A stretch of 64,000 nt of DNA from Thalassia testudinum (taxonomy: Eukaryota > Streptophyta > Magnoliopsida > Alismatales > Hydrocharitaceae): NCBI GenBank assembly GCA_037157565.1, contig JAZHRO010000002.1, positions 35,484,501 to 35,548,500 on the forward strand, in the 5' to 3' direction. The position numbers were made by a program, and so were the translations under genes. The notes under the pieces are model-generated. The model did not search any database. It had not been told where the DNA came from and saw only the letters and a list, made by a program, of their open reading frames with translations. Of this stretch, positions 23,999 through 36,660 are shown piece after piece; position 1 is the first letter of the stretch; each line of letters opens with the position of its first letter.

Positions 23999-24887
23999 GT
24001 ATTTGTGAACCGGGCTTATCGCCTCGTACATAAGGGGTGAGGTCCCTCACACCCCTCACTCGGCCTCGTCTGCGACACTGCCCCAGCGGATTTGGCCTGG
24101 TTCGATTACCTGCCTAAGCTATACACTCCCCACTCACCACCCACTGCCTGTGAACCTGGACCCGGGTACACTCTAGGTCCAATTACCCGTATACCTGGTA
24201 CTATTGAAGGCTCTGGGAGAGTGTGACCCAGAGAGAGAAAGAGAGAGCATGCGGGGGTTAGGGGAGGGTTTTGCTCCTTGGAGAAGTTGGCTTAACACTT
24301 AGTCAAATTTGAAGACCCCTTCCCCCTCTACGTGAAGAAGAAATCAAAGAAAGAAGAGAAGAGGAAGAGTCTAAGAAGAAGAAAAGAAGAAGGGGAAGAG
24401 AAGAGGAGCCACAGCAGTAAAAGAGTCTGTGAAGAAGAAGAAGGAAAGCAAGAGAAGAAGAGAAGAAGAATGAAAGTAAGAGAAGAGAAGAAGAAGAAAA
24501 TCAGAGAAAGAAGAAGAGCATTGTTCATCCAGACATTTTAAGACGTCTGATCATTCAATCAAACGGCTGATTTGAGTTTATTTCATATATAGTTATTGAG
24601 TTCCACTTGCTATTATTGTATGGAGTAATTGGTGATTCAAATCACCATTTTACTCCAGTCTTTTTGCAGTCTGACACTTGATATTATTGCCATATTATTT
24701 TGAATCAATTTCTGATCATAATTTCTTATCTCTGATGTTTAAAATTGCAATCTTGAGAATCGAATTCCTACTTACTCCCAACGAATGACCTCAGACTTTT
24801 CAAGTATAAATTTCATCTGTTTTTCGTGAGATTTCGACTATACTGCAACGCAATAATTTAAAACCTGATTTCGCGCGACTAACATTT

Positions 24888-24905
24888 TGGTGCCATTGCC
24901 GGGGA
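24888..24905 (+). other. Primer binding site of element 2 (mutated)
   Basis: TGGTGCCATTGCCGGGGA starts three bases after the LTR end. It differs at two positions from the primer site of element 1, in line with the age of the copy. Confidence 0.88.
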
Positions 24906-27900
24906 GCAATGTGCAATTTAGATCTCTTGATTGCAATATCAGATTGTCTACTAACTTGCTACATATCTTTTGATTGTGATCTGTTTCAGGGACTCATTGA
25001 AAGAAGATCAGCCGCACATCAACCACTCTAGGGGCAGGTAAACTCCATCTACCTTCTTCTAAGCCCCTGATTTTGAAAAAGCTAAAAAAGGAAAAAATCA
25101 ATTAGGGCACTTGCATTATATTCTTAGATTAATTATCAAGTTGCCTGATTTGATACATTATATTTAGATAACATTCAAACCCTGATTTGTGCACCTACTT
25201 GAAGCTTAAGGTATTTAGGGCTATCACATTCTTGTTTGAGCCCTAGGTACCACATTTGGACAAATTAAATTGGACAATCAATGCCAATTAAGGATTTCAA
25301 TTTAGGATTTTTGAGACACACTTGCTTAATTGTTAAGACCTGTGTTACTAAGCCTTTTTAAGACGTCCGTACTTTAGGTCAGACGTCTAGACTGAGGGTC
25401 AGACATCTTGCAAGACGTCCGAACTATTTCCCAGACATCTGAAAATCGAAATTTTCGTGTACGTCCTCGCGTCTGCGTGCGTGCTGCATGTAGACAGTAT
25501 GCGACCCACGTTTTCTTCTCGTCTCTCCTCTCGCCCGACGCAAACCCTAACCCCACACCTTATATAACCCCCCTCCTCCCTCACACCACCCCACTTCCAA
25601 CCACTCCTTCCTTTACCCTCCAGTGAGTGCGGCCAAGCGAGAGCGACGGAAAGGAGGAGCAGCGTAAGGAGGAGAGAAGGCTTACGAGCTCGCGTGGGAG
25701 CTCGCTGGGGTGCTCACGGCCATCGGCGCGTGAGCAAGGCGGAGGAGTGCGTCGGGGAGGTCCTCCCCGACACTACTACAACCGGAGTAGCAGGCGAGCG
25801 GGCGTGGCACGGCTACGCGTGGCACGAGGAGGCGAAGGTAGGTTCTGGTTCTGGGATTTTCCCAGAATCAGACGTCTGGAGCGATATCCAGACGACGTAG
25901 CCGACGTCTAGAGGAGGTTCCAGACGACTGAGAGGTAAGCTTCGAGAAACATACGCCTCCTTTGCGGATACTACCATGCAGGTCGTTCCGCTGACGTGCT
26001 GTTTCGTGCCTTATTGAGAAGATTTCGCTTGATTTGTGCAAAGGTTACTTCGGGAAGGCATGGGACACGCCCTCCCACGTAGTTCAATTGTCTGGGCGAG
26101 GCACCAGACGATGGGAAGCGTTTCCAAACGTCCGGAGAGGTGGTCAGACGTCTGGAACTGGGTCCAGACGGTCCAGCGGAGTTCCTAGATGTCTGAGGAG
26201 TGGCGCAGGACTTGAGGTATGGCTCTGGACTCTTTTAAGACGTCTGGAAGGTGTTTCAGACGTCTGATTTGAGTCAGAATTACTGTTTTTGACCCGTTTA
26301 GGGTCCGTTTGAGGTCCAATTTTCGCAATTAAGATACTGTTGTTTCCCATATGAATTCCTCTACTTGTTGGAATACTTCTATACTATTCTGAGTAGTCTC
26401 TTGTGATTGATCCTTGTGATAGGATCTCATTCCGTTGCGGGTTTGGGGCTTGCTGAGGCACGTGGACCTGCCGATCAAGCCCCCACTACTCCAGGGTTTA
26501 TTGGTAGAGTGGCTTCCCCTTAATTTAATTTCAACCTAATTGCATGTGTGGAATGAATGATTAGAACCTAGGATATGGCATGAATCCTAAGACTAGAAAT
26601 TCTGGATTATCTGTATTGAATGAAGGAATTGCAATCTTGAACGAGTAGATAGAATGATAACAATTGCCTGTAAATGAATAACAAATGCCTGCGAAATATA
26701 TAGTAGTTGTGTTAGTTAACTGTTGAATGTAACCTTTCTGTTATACCGTGAAATGACGTAATATGAGCTGCCTGTATATAATTTGGAAATGGAAAAGTGA
26801 ATGTTGGAAACATGAGCTATCTGTGAATATAACTGAATATGAAATAGAATACAATTGCATGTGTATAACTTGAGAATGGAAATAGAAACGATGAAACTTG
26901 GTATGGCTTGGCCTGAGAAATATGAGCATGAACACTACGGAGAATTAGGAGTAGAACTCCTGGAAATAAATGAAATGGAACTGGGAATGTGAGTGAGGAA
27001 GTGAGCTGGCCCTTGAGTACGGAGTACCAAGGAGAGCGACTATCCCCTTGTTTAGTGTAGAGCAGAGCTAGCCGCCTTGGGTTGGGACCCGGGGTTAGGA
27101 TTGGCCACTCTATACCAACTTCTTGGCCCTCTTGTACACAGTACCAGGGAGAGCTACTAGTGTAGGGAGAGAGCTGCCACCCCACGGGGCCCGGGGTTCA
27201 GCTAGCCGCCTTACACCGACTTGTTAGGCCCACTAGGTAAACCAAGGTAGTCAGGCGAGGGTGCGCGGACTATGGAGGGGTGAGACCCCTGTTTGGTTCT
27301 TAGGGGCTAGACCCTTGTTACTGAGAGGGATATGCCCTATACTGGTTCCGTGCTGTGCTTTGGGCACACCCGCTAACGGAAACGACTGACTGCGTGCCAG
27401 TGCGGGGTAGCTACCCGTGCATTTATCGCACGTGCTGTAGTCACCGTTACGTTTGTCAATGACCTTGGGGTGGTTGACTGGGTGTAGGACCACCGCGGGG
27501 GACTCTCCCGGACAGGAGAGCACCACGTGCTACTTCTACTCTTCGGAAAAGACTACAATCAAGATCGTTCCCACGTGGAACATTCGAGATCAAGAAAGAG
27601 ACCTGATAATCAAATTAAGTGGTGAAAGAAAGAATAATTAGTTAAGGAAAGAAAGGAGTTGAAAAACAATAGCTACCTGTCCACCTTTACTACTTAGTAG
27701 TTGGTTGACGTTTTGTACTCATAATCTTTTTCAAGTCCAGGTGTTGAGCAGCCAGAGCACACGGCTGCAGAGGGTGCTGGGCCCAGTAGAGCCCAGTAGT
27801 TGTAGTTCTTTGGTACTCATTTGTAGTAGTGAGTAGCTTCTTGTACCTTTATATTCTGTACTCTTTCATTCTACACTTTATATTCCTGTACCTGTTTAAT

Positions 27901-28624
27901 TTTCTACTGTTGTGGTGGTGTGTACTGTAGTAGTTTACTTCTTTACTGTTGTACTTTTGTTACTGTTAGTTGCTTGCATGGTGAATGTGGTTTATTTTAC
28001 TGCTTTTTGGTTACTTTCTCATTGGATGACTGGGTCTTGGGATCAGTCAAGTCGGTCCAGTCTCGTGTCCTGTAGGGATTCGGGAACTGGGTCGTAACAT
28101 TAATCAAGAATCAATCTTCCCAAACAATGTGTGCCTGAGCCTTGATTGAATTGATCTATATAAGCAAAACCCTAAAATCAGGCTCTTAAATTCATTTAAA
28201 CACTAAAAGAGGGACCTAAATTTCTCAAAGGACAATATAGGTGAAGTTGATCCACCTTGTTGGGTTAACCAATCTTCAAATTAGGTCACTTTGCACAAAA
28301 ACATCTTAAAGTTCAATTGAAATCATAAGCACCCTTACTCTTAACTTAAAACTGGTAGACTTAAGAGGTCAATTTCTTATTTTGGTCTACTTGGATCATC
28401 AGTGACAAGAGAGGTCGGGTGGGGGAAACCTTGTAACTTGTGGGGGTGCTCTATCGTGTAGGGGTCTTTTCGGGCTCTCCCTCTCTTCCTGGACAGGTAA
28501 TTCTTAGGTGGACGGCTTTCTGACTAAGGAGTATCATCCGCCCCGAACCTCTATAGTCATCCAAAATTTTTGAGTGTCTTGATTGGGTCCATCACATTCT
28601 ACCTCTCATCTACTCCATCGGTGC
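24906..28624 (+). other. 5' leader of element 2, split by solo LTR C
   Basis: Collinear with the element 5 leader. A possible small exon is bounded by TTTCAG (ends 24989) and GTAAAC (25038). A strongly conserved block runs from about 28400 to 28610 up to the gag start, with a second donor-like CAG/GTAATT at 28497. The corresponding element 5 positions are 60860-60915 and 61472-61700. Confidence 0.65.
25331..28099 (+). mobile_element. Solo LTR C (TSD TTAAT)
   Basis: 2769 bp from TGTTAAGACC to GGGTCGTAACA, flanked by TTAAT at 25326-25330 and 28100-28104. Removing it restores a leader collinear with element 5. It has a TATA-like TTATATAA at about 25560, arrays of AGACGTCT-type motifs (25360-25440, 25868-25930, 26103-26270) and the small hairpin row near 27270-27340. 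No coding region was found. Confidence 0.94.
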
Positions 28625-31600
28625 ATGTTTGGGAGGAGGTCTCTAAGACCATCCTTGAGGCCTCCATTAGCTACTCATTCCCGTCGAGGCCAAGCCTCGA
28701 CCTCCTTATTTGTGCAACAACCCAACCCGATCGATATCTCTTCTGATTCATTTGAACCTAATTCTCCTTCATCCATCATCATGAAGAAAACAATCTTGAA
28801 AATTAGCTTCAGCGCCTCAACGATCTATTTTAAGCCTTTGTGAACCCACCATAGCATCCTATGATGCAAGATCACTACAATCCTGTTGCGGTGGTAATCG
28901 AACCTCTAGTACAAATCCCCATTGGAGGTCCTGATACTGAACTCAAGCCCAACATGATTCATGCCATTCCCAAATTCCATGGGCATATTACGAGGATCCT
29001 TTTCAGCATATCAAGTAACTCAAGCATCTGGCCCAAACCTTCGAGTTAGAAGCTCAAAATTGGGATGTCTTACTCATGAAAATGTTCTCTCTCATGGATA
29101 AGGCTGCTCACTGGTACCAAACCCAAACACGTCCAATCAACACCTGGGCGAAACTTCAATCCGAGTTTTTACGAAAGTTCTTCCCTGTTGGTCGGACAAA
29201 TGCTTTACGGCACCATATCATGCATTTCACGCAGCAAGCAGGAGAACCACTTCATGAGGCATGGGATCATTTTCTAGATCTATGCGAAAGTGCCCCCACC
29301 ACGGAGTTCCTAAATGGGAACAAGTCCAGTCTTTTTACCAGGGACTCCGTGAGGATATTCGATTATTCATCAATGTGACCTACATAAGAAACATCATGGG
29401 TCAACACGAAGACACCGTGTGGGAGATTCTCAAGAATATGTGTGAGAATTCCATCAATAATGAATCCATGGGCATGTTTGACTGGACGAATGCCCGTGCA
29501 TTGATGAATCCAAAGGGAGCACATGAGACACAGGGCCTGTCCTCTTCCGTCGACTTGGAACTGATGGCTAATCATCTGGAAAAGGTCTGTATTATTGAGA
29601 AGAAGGTGGATGAGCTAACTTGACACTTGCAACGAGCCACCTCTGTGCAAAACCCGTTTGCTCAACCGCCCTTTGGCAGGGAGGCTGTGCATAACATCTA
29701 TCAACAATCTTCTCAAGAGATGGACCTGTATCCACTCCCGTCTGATTCTGGTTTCGGAGGAAACTTTGGACCCACCTATTCTAGTTGGGGGAACTCTGAA
29801 CTCTCGTATTCTGACTTTTCCGAGGCTCCTCAAACCTGCGAGGACCTCAATGCCATTCAGAATGATCCATTCTCAAACACCTACAATCTTGGATGGCGTA
29901 ATCATCCTAATTTCATGTGGTCAGGGAACAATCAAAATCAAAGACCTCAATATCAGCCCCGACCACAAGCTCCTCGTCCATATCAGCTGCCTCAACCTCG
30001 ACGCAACCCTACTTATCAATCCAGGCCGACTCATGTTGATCAAATGACTCTTATCCTTCAGACTCTGGCTGACATTCAGAAGATGAATGCAGCTATGCAA
30101 AAGCAACACAAAGACAAGATCACAGAGGTTCACAATCAACTCGCCCAGATGGCAAATCCCCTCCAACCTGGTGCACTTCCTTTACAACCTTTGCCTAATC
30201 CAAATAACGTGCCAAACCAGTGGTGCATTATGAACCCAAATCAAGGCCAAGCCTACTTTGTGTATCAGGCCCCTTTTACTCCATCACCCGATGGGATGGA
30301 GGCCTCGACATCATATGCGGGTTATTAGCAGCAATCACCTCTTTTGCCCACACTAAACCAGAACCTGGCAGGATTGAATTCTGTTACTATTCGTAGTGGC
30401 AAAGCAACATAGGACCCACCTTATCCAAGCCACTCCCAGCCTGGTAATGCAACCCCAAACCCTAGGATAGTCATTCAGGATACCTCTATCCCAGATCAAG
30501 AACCTGGACCCATTCTAGAGGAACCTACAAAAGTTTCATTTTCGAGCCTTGACCAAAGGAAAAAGGACAGCCAAACTCGTGGCACCTGAGGAGGACCTAG
30601 TTAAGCTCTTTGAGCAGGTCCAAATAAACATCCCCTTGATGGATGCGATACGCCACGTACCGACTTACGCACGATTTTTGAAAGACGTGTGTACACCTAA
30701 GCGTAAGTCGCTAACCAAAGACGGGAACCCAATCGTACTGTCGGAGCAAGCCAGCTCCATCATTTTGAGCAAACTCTCGCCTAAGGCAAAAGACCCAGGC
30801 ACCCCTCTGATCTCCTGTGCAATCGGTGATATGTAATTCAATCGAGCCTTAGTAGACCTAAGAGCTTCCATAAATTTGATACCTACATCCCTACTAGATT
30901 ACTTTGAGGAATCTGAGCTTAAAGCGACAGAAATGACCTTGCAATTAGCTGGTCGATCGATCAAGTCACCAAAAGGAATTCTCGAGGGTGTCATAGTTAG
31001 GGTACATGATCTCTATTTTCCCGTGGATTTTATTTTCTTAGACATGGATGCTCCTGAGAATGTGAAGAATACACTGATCATATTAGGGAGACCCTTTCTA
31101 GCCATTTCTAGGGCTAATATTAATTGCGAGGAGGGCCAAATTAAACTAAAATTTGGGTGCAAGACACTAAAGATTGACATCTTTAAGGCCCAACAAGGAA
31201 TTAATTGCAGAGTTATAGAACAAATTTTCGATATTGAGGCTGTCGTTGACGACTTAGGTATCGAGGAAAAATCAACTATTTCTGATCAACCACAAGAGGA
31301 TCAAAACCCACAATTAGAGCAGTCTAAACCTAACATAGATACACCCATAGCTCCTTCCTTTGCTCTCGATATCCACCCTGAACCACCTGCTGCTGCTGAC
31401 AACCCAATTATGGAATTAAAGCCTCTTCCCGATCATCTGAAATACGTCTTTTTAGGTTTCAATTAGACGTTTCCTGTGATTATCAACTCCCAATTCACAC
31501 CTGATCAGGAAACACGCCTGATTTTTGTTCTCCAGTAGCATTAGAGAGCCATTGGATGGACTCTCGATGATCTGACTGGTATCAGCCCTTCATACTGCAC

Positions 31601-34530
31601 ACATCACATCTATACAGAAGAGGGCTCACGACCATCCTGTAAAATGCAGAGATGCTTAAATCCAAGTATGCAAGATGTCGTGAAAAAGGAGATCATCAAG
31701 TGGTTAGATGTAGGGATCATCTACCTCATCTCCGACAGTTGTTGGGTGAGTCCAATCCAAGTTGTGCCTAAGAAGGCAGGGCCCACTGTCATCACGACTG
31801 AAACTGGAGAAACCATACCGACCCATATAGCGAACTCATGAAGTCTGCATTGATTACCGAACACTCAATTCCTCCACGAAGAAGGATCATTTCCCACTAC
31901 TGTTCATTGATTAGATCCTCGAGAAACTAGCGGGAAATCGATTCTTCTGCTTTTTGGACCGGTACTCCGGTTATAACCAGGTCACAATCCATCTGAAGAC
32001 CAAGAGAAGACCACCTTCACCTGCCCCTTTGGAACATACACATTTCAAAGGATGCCATTCGGTCTCTGCAATGCACTCGCTACTTTTCAGGGGTGCATGC
32101 TTGCCATATTCTCAAATATGGAAGGTGAATACCTTGAAGTCTTCATGGATGACTTCTCAGTGTTTCGTGAATCATTTGATGATTGCCTCCTGCACTTGGT
32201 CCAAATCCTTAGGTGATGCATCGACGTGAATTTGGTTCTCTCCTGGGAAAAGAGCCACTTCATGGTACCTGAGGGAATTGTCCTGGGACATCTCATCTCT
32301 AAAAAAGGCATCTAGGTTGATCGAGCCAAGGTGAATCTGATTTCCAAACTTCCTATGCCTAGCTCGGTCAAAAACATCCGATCCTTTCTGGAGCACGTCG
32401 GTTTTTACCGTCGATTCATTCCCGATTTTTTGAAAATCACGTGCCCCCTGACTAATCTTCTATCTAAGGATGTCCCCTTTGAAATTTCTGAGTGAACTCA
32501 GGCATTTGAGGTCTTGCATGATTGAATTACCCAAGCATCTATCTTGTAGTCCCCTGATTGGTCTCAACCCTTTGAGATCATGTGCGATGCATCTGATTAT
32601 GCTGTAGGTGCGGTACTTGGGCAGAAAATAGATGGGAAACCCGTGGTCATCTACTACGCTAGTAAGACACTTGACGAGGCTCAGTGTAACTACACAGTTA
32701 CTCAGAAAGAGTTGCTAGCCGTAGTATTTGCCCTGCAAAAATTCAGATCATATCTTTTGGGTTCATGTGTTATCATATACTCAGATCATACTACAATGAG
32801 GCACCTCATTACGAAGAAGGACGTGAAACCTCCACTTATCCACTGGATCTTGCTGTTGCAAGAATTTTATCTCGAGATTCGCGATAAAGCAGGAAAGCAG
32901 AACATGGTAGCTGATCACTTATCTCGCCCTCCTTCTAATAGTATCAACCCTTCCGGACCCATCACAGAACACTTTCCCTATGAGCACCTCCTGACTATTA
33001 GTTTGGGACTTCCTTGGTTTGCTGATTTAGTGAACTACTTGGTATCACATCAGATTCTGTTCGATTGGCCGAAGGCCAAGAAAGACAAATTGTTTTTTGA
33101 TGCCATGTACTTCATCTGGGAAGACCCGTATCTCTTCCGCATTGGTGTTGATCAGATCATCAGACGGTGCGTCCTAGAAGCAGAAATTCAGGACATTTTA
33201 TCCTTCTGCCATGACCAAGCCTGCGGCAGACACTTTTTTGGACATAAAATCGTAGCAAAAGTCCTCTAGTGCAGCTTTTATTGGCCTACAATTTTCAAAG
33301 ATGCATATGATCATTGTAAGGCATGCACCCATTGCTAGACCTTGGGAAACATGAGCCACCACGATATGATGCCTTTACAGTCGATTCTCGTATGAGAAAT
33401 CTTCGACATCTAGGGGATTGATTTCATGGGACCCTTCCCTATTTTAGACGGCTTCGAATTCATTCTTCTTGCTATTGACTACGTGTCCAAATGGATCGAA
33501 GCCATTCCGACCTGAACCAACAATCATAAGGTGCAAATCAAATTCATTCATCAAAACATCTTTTCTCGGTTTGGGATTGCGTGTGCCATTATCTCTGATG
33601 GAGGGACCCATTTCACAAATACTCAGTTCAGATCACTGATGACAAAATATCGGGTGTCACACCGAATCTCTACTCCTTATCACCTCCAAACCAATGGTCT
33701 AGCTGAGCTATCAAATCGGGAGATCAAAAAAATCCTTCAGGTCATTGTACAACCTGATGAGAGGCTCTTCATGGCTTCTAATTACTCCTAATTAACTAAT
33801 CTTCCTATTTAATTAGCTAGGAATATGTATATATAAGGGTTAATTATGAAATAAGAGACAAACCATTAAAGGTCCTTAAAATAAGTTAAAAATGATAAAT
33901 TATAAGTCAATTAATATTATTAATAACTTAATTAATAAATGGGCTCAAAGTAACATTAATTAGTTACCTAATTAATATCTTATTTAACTTAAGTAAAATT
34001 TAAGACCTAAATCTTAAATAACTTAAGTAAGTTAATAAGTTAATAAATATTAATAAATGGATCAAAAATGTGAATACAAGGCTTTAATATAATATTTAGC
34101 TCAATTATAAATGTATATAAAAAGTTAGAAAAGAAAATAATTTAAATTAACCTTAAAAGCCTCTGTTTGCATTTTGGTCCTTATAATTCATTGCATTTGA
34201 GTCCTTTCCTTTCACTTAGGTCCTTATCTTTCCTTGCATTCGGGTCCCTATGTACACTTTCTTCTTCTTCGTTTCTTCTTCAGCCGCTTCGATGGCTGAC
34301 GAACGGTGGTGAAGACACTTCACGATCACCTTCCATCTGATGCCATTTCACCCTCGTCAAGCTCCTAGAGCTTGCGCTCACCTTCTTCGTTTCATCCCAC
34401 GGTCTGGATGATCTTGAAATCCTAATTAGGATTCAAGGTTAACTTCACCGGTGTCGTAGAAGATGCTGGTGGTTACCTTGAATCTAGACATATTTGCGTC
34501 TAGATTTGAGCTCCTTCACAGCCGCCGAAC

Positions 34531-34540
34531 CCTATAAATA
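34531..34540 (+). promoter_or_regulatory. TATA box of LTR E
   Basis: CCTATAAATA, in the same sequence context (CCTATAAATACCCC) as the TATA box of the element 5 LTR at 58941. Confidence 0.6.
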
Positions 34541-35662
34541 CCCCTTAAACCGTCCAATTTCAAGAGTTGGCTCCCTTCCCTCTTCCTCCACTGTAGATGA
34601 TGATAGGCTATTCCCTCCCACTCTGGCAACCTACTTCCATCACCACACACCTCCTTCGATCATTTCAACCAATCGCCGAGCTCTGCCGTCCTCCGCCGCA
34701 CCTCTGATCAAGGTGACGACTCTGAACTACGCTTCCATTCCATGAATTCACCTGTCTGACTTCTTCCTTCCTCCCTCTGATTTCCTCCTCCTCTAAGGAC
34801 CTTCGACGAAGATTCCTCAACCTCTTTCGTCTAGGTAATAGTAGGATAGGTAAGCTAGAGTAGTTAGTTTAGTTAATTAGGTAGTTTAGTTAGGTTAAAT
34901 GTTAAACTCTTTCGTCATCTTCTTTAGCTCTGACGAGCTCTTTGAGCTTGTCTGAGCCACTCTTTTGCCATTTTTACGCACTTATCACCTTCTTCACCTT
35001 ATCATGATTTTATAGCATTGCTTTTCCTACATTTCTATCAGCTTTGTCGACTAGATCACTTCCACATTCACCGGCGACCTTTGCTGTCCACGGCAGAGGC
35101 CTTCGAGCTTAGAGCACACCCACTGGGGCCGTCCATCACCTCTACATAATCTAAGGGCCCCGATCCTATACTTAATTAGTATAATTAACTCATAGAAAAT
35201 AAACGCTTAATTCCATTCCAACTTTCAAGCTCTCTGTCAATGGACAGCTTGAAAGAGTTCCTCCACCTAATTAACCTTTCAGAGAGCATTGCAAGGTTTT
35301 GTTGAACCTTAATCCTCACTCAATTGAGTGAGATAGCTGACTCTGAGTTTGAGCGAACTCAGAGATAAAATTTTCTAAATTCCCTGATAAATCCTTATTT
35401 CGATTGTCAATTGGACAAAGTGTTGAGTTCCTGAGGTTCATTATGACTTCAAGAAGCTCTTAAGACCTTTAATGGTCTGTTTGATGAATTTTTGAACACT
35501 GTCTGACATTTTCTGAACTCACCGGAGCTCTAGCGAGTCAAAGTTGATCTTTAGCCCAAAGAACTTTGCGTAGAGCTCTAGACTGAATACTAAGGACCTA
35601 AGGACTATTTATCAATTGTCAATTTGATGTTCTAGTATCTGGAGTATGTTGTTGATCTTTGT

Positions 35663-35691
35663 CTTCTCCAACTCCGCCGGAGTTGGAGAAG
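35663..35691. repeat. 29-bp perfect palindrome in LTR E
   Basis: CTTCTCCAACTCCG (35663-35676), one central C, then its exact reverse complement (35678-35691). Further perfect inverted repeats in E include arms 36535-36544/36549-36558 and CTCACTCAATTGAGTGAG near 35316. Confidence 0.85.
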
Positions 35692-36619
35692 CTACTCAGT
35701 TAGAGTTAAGTTTCTGGAATTAGGTCAAAAAGCATGAGCAGAACCCTTAGAGGTTATTTTTGACCTTTGATGGCTTTGAAATCCTCTAGGTTGTTCTACC
35801 AAACAAACCCAATTTTGTGCTCAGGCGACGATGCTTGAGATCACCTCAGACTTGATCAAAATCCAATTTTGAAGCTCTGAATCACTTCCTGGGGTTGAAT
35901 AGAGTTGATCTAGGTCCTCAATTTGATCTAAGAAAATCTAGAATAGAAAGTCAACTCCAACCTTAATTTGGTCAATTTTGGATTCAATTCGAGGATTAAC
36001 TGTTTAATTTTGTGAAATTAATGTTGCAATGGAATCCTTAGATGACCTGGAATGTTTTAGAGTTGATTTAATTCAAGTTTATTAAGGATTTAGTGCAAAT
36101 CAAGTTTTTGGACAATTTGGGTTCTTTACTTCAGTATGTTCTTGGCTAGTTTTGATTGCAAAATCTACTTAGATTAGTTATTTTTAGCCTCCTGAATCAG
36201 TTCAAATCACCTGTTGAGGTTGTTTTCTCTCTATTGAGCAAATTAGAACTCAAATCAGAGCTCTGAACTCTCAGAATGAAGCTTTCAAGCTTCTGGTACT
36301 TCCTGGAGCTGTTTAGAGTTCATTCTCTTCTTTAGATGTGGAATTCCCTCCTGAATAGAGTCCTGACCTCACCTAGAGGTCAGAAGTCTCTTCCGCAGGT
36401 TAAAAGACCTGTCTTCTCTTCTGTAGGCTCAAATAGCCATGCAAATTCTTGATCTTCGTCCTTCAAATCGAAGGGTCAATCCAGATCTGAACACTAAATT
36501 GGTGTTACAATCTCGTAGAGCACATCAAGAGCTCTCGATCGAGCCTTTGCTCGATCGATTTGGTGAATGGAGCTGGCCGGAATCCTTAGGCAAAGTTTGG
36601 CCTGGAGTGGACATAGATA

Positions 36620-36660
36620 GTCCCACATCGATAGATTTGGACGTGCCACTATGGTATATT
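36620..36660 (+). promoter_or_regulatory. USE plus TATA-like module in LTR E
   Basis: GTCCCACATCG (36620-36630) matches the plant snRNA upstream sequence element RTCCCACATCG at every base. TATATT (36655-36660) follows after 24 bases and is preceded by GTGCCAC. That distance is closer to Pol III-type than to Pol II-type snRNA promoters. Transcription here has not been shown. Confidence 0.55.

Larger units (their letters stand above)
22116..24884 (+). repeat. 5' LTR of element 2
   Basis: 2769 bp, TGATGAGAACG... to ...GCGCGACTAACA. It contains a 26-bp palindrome just upstream of a TATA box, a USE/TATA-like module, conserved hairpins and a purine-rich stretch (24330-24525, mostly GA and GAA runs). 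The 3' LTR lacks about 1.23 kb of this sequence. Confidence 0.92.

Noticed and set aside
24099..24110. GGTTCGATTACC resembling a tRNA B box
   Set aside because: No A box or cloverleaf fits, and the motif is absent at the homologous place in element 5.
24332..24541. Lys/Glu/Arg-rich frames in the purine tract (also 60314-60607)
   Set aside because: Product of GA/GAA-rich DNA, with an equally open opposite strand.
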